DNA of 43,049 nt from the NCBI GenBank assembly GCA_944378225.1, contig CALWGE010000020.1, positions 1 through 43,049 on the forward strand, written 5' to 3'. Shown one piece after another: positions 42,334 to 43,049 of this stretch. The DNA is from an uncultured Merdimonas sp. GTDB taxonomy: Bacteria > Bacillota > Clostridia > Lachnospirales > Lachnospiraceae. The position numbers and the translations under genes were made by a program. Below the pieces are notes generated by a model. It saw only the letters and a program-made list of their open reading frames with translations, was not told where the DNA came from and did not search any database. The first letter of the stretch is position 1. The number at the start of each line of letters is the position of its first letter.

Positions 42334-43049
42334 TTATACAAACGCGCAGTCCCAGACATCCACGCCGCTGTCCTGGAAGACCTCGTCCAGACGTCTGCGC
42401 AGCTCCTCTTTCGTCACTCCCTTTTTGAGTACTACCTGAAGGAAACCGCCTCCGCCTGCCCCGCAGATCATTCTGCCGTCAATCAGATCATCGATGGTGC
42501 TGAAAATCTGATCGATACAGGTATTCGTGCTGCCCGCATCGATCCGCTGGCTCTCCTGCCAGTGTTCGGACAGAAGCCTTGCAAAACCGTCCACATTGCC
42601 CTTTTCCAGTTCAAAGCGCATAAGAACTGCCAGACGCTGAATATTGTAATGAGCATCCAGGGAAGTTCTGTCATTGCTGATATAGCGGCCTACCACATCA
42701 CGCAGCAGATTACGGGCAAGACGCCGCTGTCCCGTATAGATAACCGCAAATCTCCGGTTCAGCTCCTCCAGAGTCTCCTGACTTACCCGGAGAGGCGTGC
42801 AGACAATCTTCTGGGAAAGCCCCGGGGTCGTAGTAATCATTTTAATGCCGGGCACGATACCTCCCACCTGATCCTGCCAGCCGCCGCCCGTAGACATAAG
42901 CTGTTCCATGCAGAGAACCCGCTCAAACACTTCATCGTCTGTGGCTGTCTCACCCAACGCCTGAAGAAGAGCCTTCACACAGGCGCCGGCCAGAATAGAG
43001 CTGGTGCCAAGACCGCTTCCCTTGGGAATATCTATCACACGGGTATTCA
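42334..43049 (-). CDS. L-fucokinase, C-terminal GHMP-kinase part (Fkp-like, partial)
   Basis: The reading frame is open to the right edge, so only about 238 C-terminal residues are seen. 'IPKGSGLGTSSILAGA' is the GHMP-kinase ATP loop. 'STGGGWQDQVGG' is characteristic of fucokinases such as Bacteroides Fkp, and 'GAGGGGFLQVV' is the closing GHMP motif. The enzyme phosphorylates L-fucose, and in Fkp-type proteins an N-terminal pyrophosphorylase then makes GDP-fucose; that half, if present, lies outside the window. A GTG at 43038 is internal, not a start. Confidence 0.88.
   Translation of the reverse strand, partial: NTRVIDIPKGSGLGTSSILAGACVKALLQALGETATDDEVFERVLCMEQLMSTGGGWQDQVGGIVPGIKMITTTPGLSQKIVCTPLRVSQETLEELNRRFAVIYTGQRRLARNLLRDVVGRYISNDRTSLDAHYNIQRLAVLMRFELEKGNVDGFARLLSEHWQESQRIDAGSTNTCIDQIFSTIDDLIDGRMICGAGGGGFLQVVLKKGVTKEELRRRLDEVFQDSGVDVWDCAFV

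Noticed and set aside
42334-43038. Complete GHMP kinase starting at GTG 43038
   Set aside because: The frame stays open to the window edge, and the ATP-binding loop would begin only about 6 residues after this codon, so the start must lie outside the window.
42334-43049. Heptose-7-phosphate kinase (HddA) instead of fucokinase
   Set aside because: The GGGWQDQVGG motif and the GAGGGG end fit Fkp-type fucokinases better, and the neighbouring GDP-fucose genes agree; not fully excluded without the N-terminal half.

Overview
The window reads as a stretch of chromosome from an anaerobic, low-to-mid GC Firmicute, most probably a gut Lachnospiraceae (Blautia/Dorea/Mediterraneibacter-like). This is inferred from the gene set: a sodium-pumping decarboxylase cluster, a monomeric [FeFe] hydrogenase, a corrinoid-activating RACE-type protein, a THF riboswitch in front of an ECF folate transporter gene, SdpR/SdpI, and a GDP-L-fucose operon. 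There are 40 supported protein genes plus one cut by the right edge. Most lie on the minus strand. No rRNA, tRNA, CRISPR array, prophage or intact insertion sequence was found.

Left part (1-11300). A lone HicB-like antitoxin gene is followed by about 300 bp of AT-rich degenerate repeats and a BaiN/HI0933-family flavoprotein. A five-gene biotin-dependent decarboxylase/transcarboxylase operon comes next, in transcription order carboxyltransferase (12S-like), OadG-like lipoprotein, biotin carrier, OadB sodium pump, OadA (5S-like). Then come a two-CBS-domain protein, a cardiolipin synthase and a DUF362 iron-sulfur protein.

Middle (11300-24800). A large PAS-GAF-GGDEF-PAS-GGDEF*-EAL cyclic-di-GMP protein and a VanY-type carboxypeptidase precede a GntR-ABC-permease operon with a clear palindromic operator. 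A PcsB/CwlO-like NlpC/P60 hydrolase follows. A tight operon then encodes thioredoxin, a thioredoxin-reductase-like flavoprotein without the usual NADPH motifs, an [FeFe] hydrogenase-like protein and a YfcE-type phosphodiesterase. An M20 peptidase and an sdpR-sdpI operon close this part.

Right-middle (24800-31700). A CPBP protease and a 10-TM metal exporter are followed by a folate/corrinoid one-carbon neighbourhood: THF riboswitch, folT, cbiK, a DUF3786 gene, and a RACE-type ferredoxin/ASKHA protein with a long structured leader.

Right part (31700-43049). A HAD phosphatase is convergent with a long minus-strand operon gmd-fcl-manC-manA-pgm-vanZ-yihY-MFS. Its first five genes could take fructose-6-phosphate to GDP-L-fucose. 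A divergent AraC regulator and the C-terminal part of a fucokinase (Fkp-type salvage enzyme) flank it, so both de novo and salvage routes to GDP-fucose appear side by side.

The observations most worth following up are: the hydrogenase/NADPH-motif-less TrxR/thioredoxin operon; the decarboxylase operon that has all transcarboxylase subunits plus a membrane pump and a lipoprotein-fused gamma subunit; the corrinoid/folate neighbourhood with its RNA leaders; and the repeat array at 492-790.
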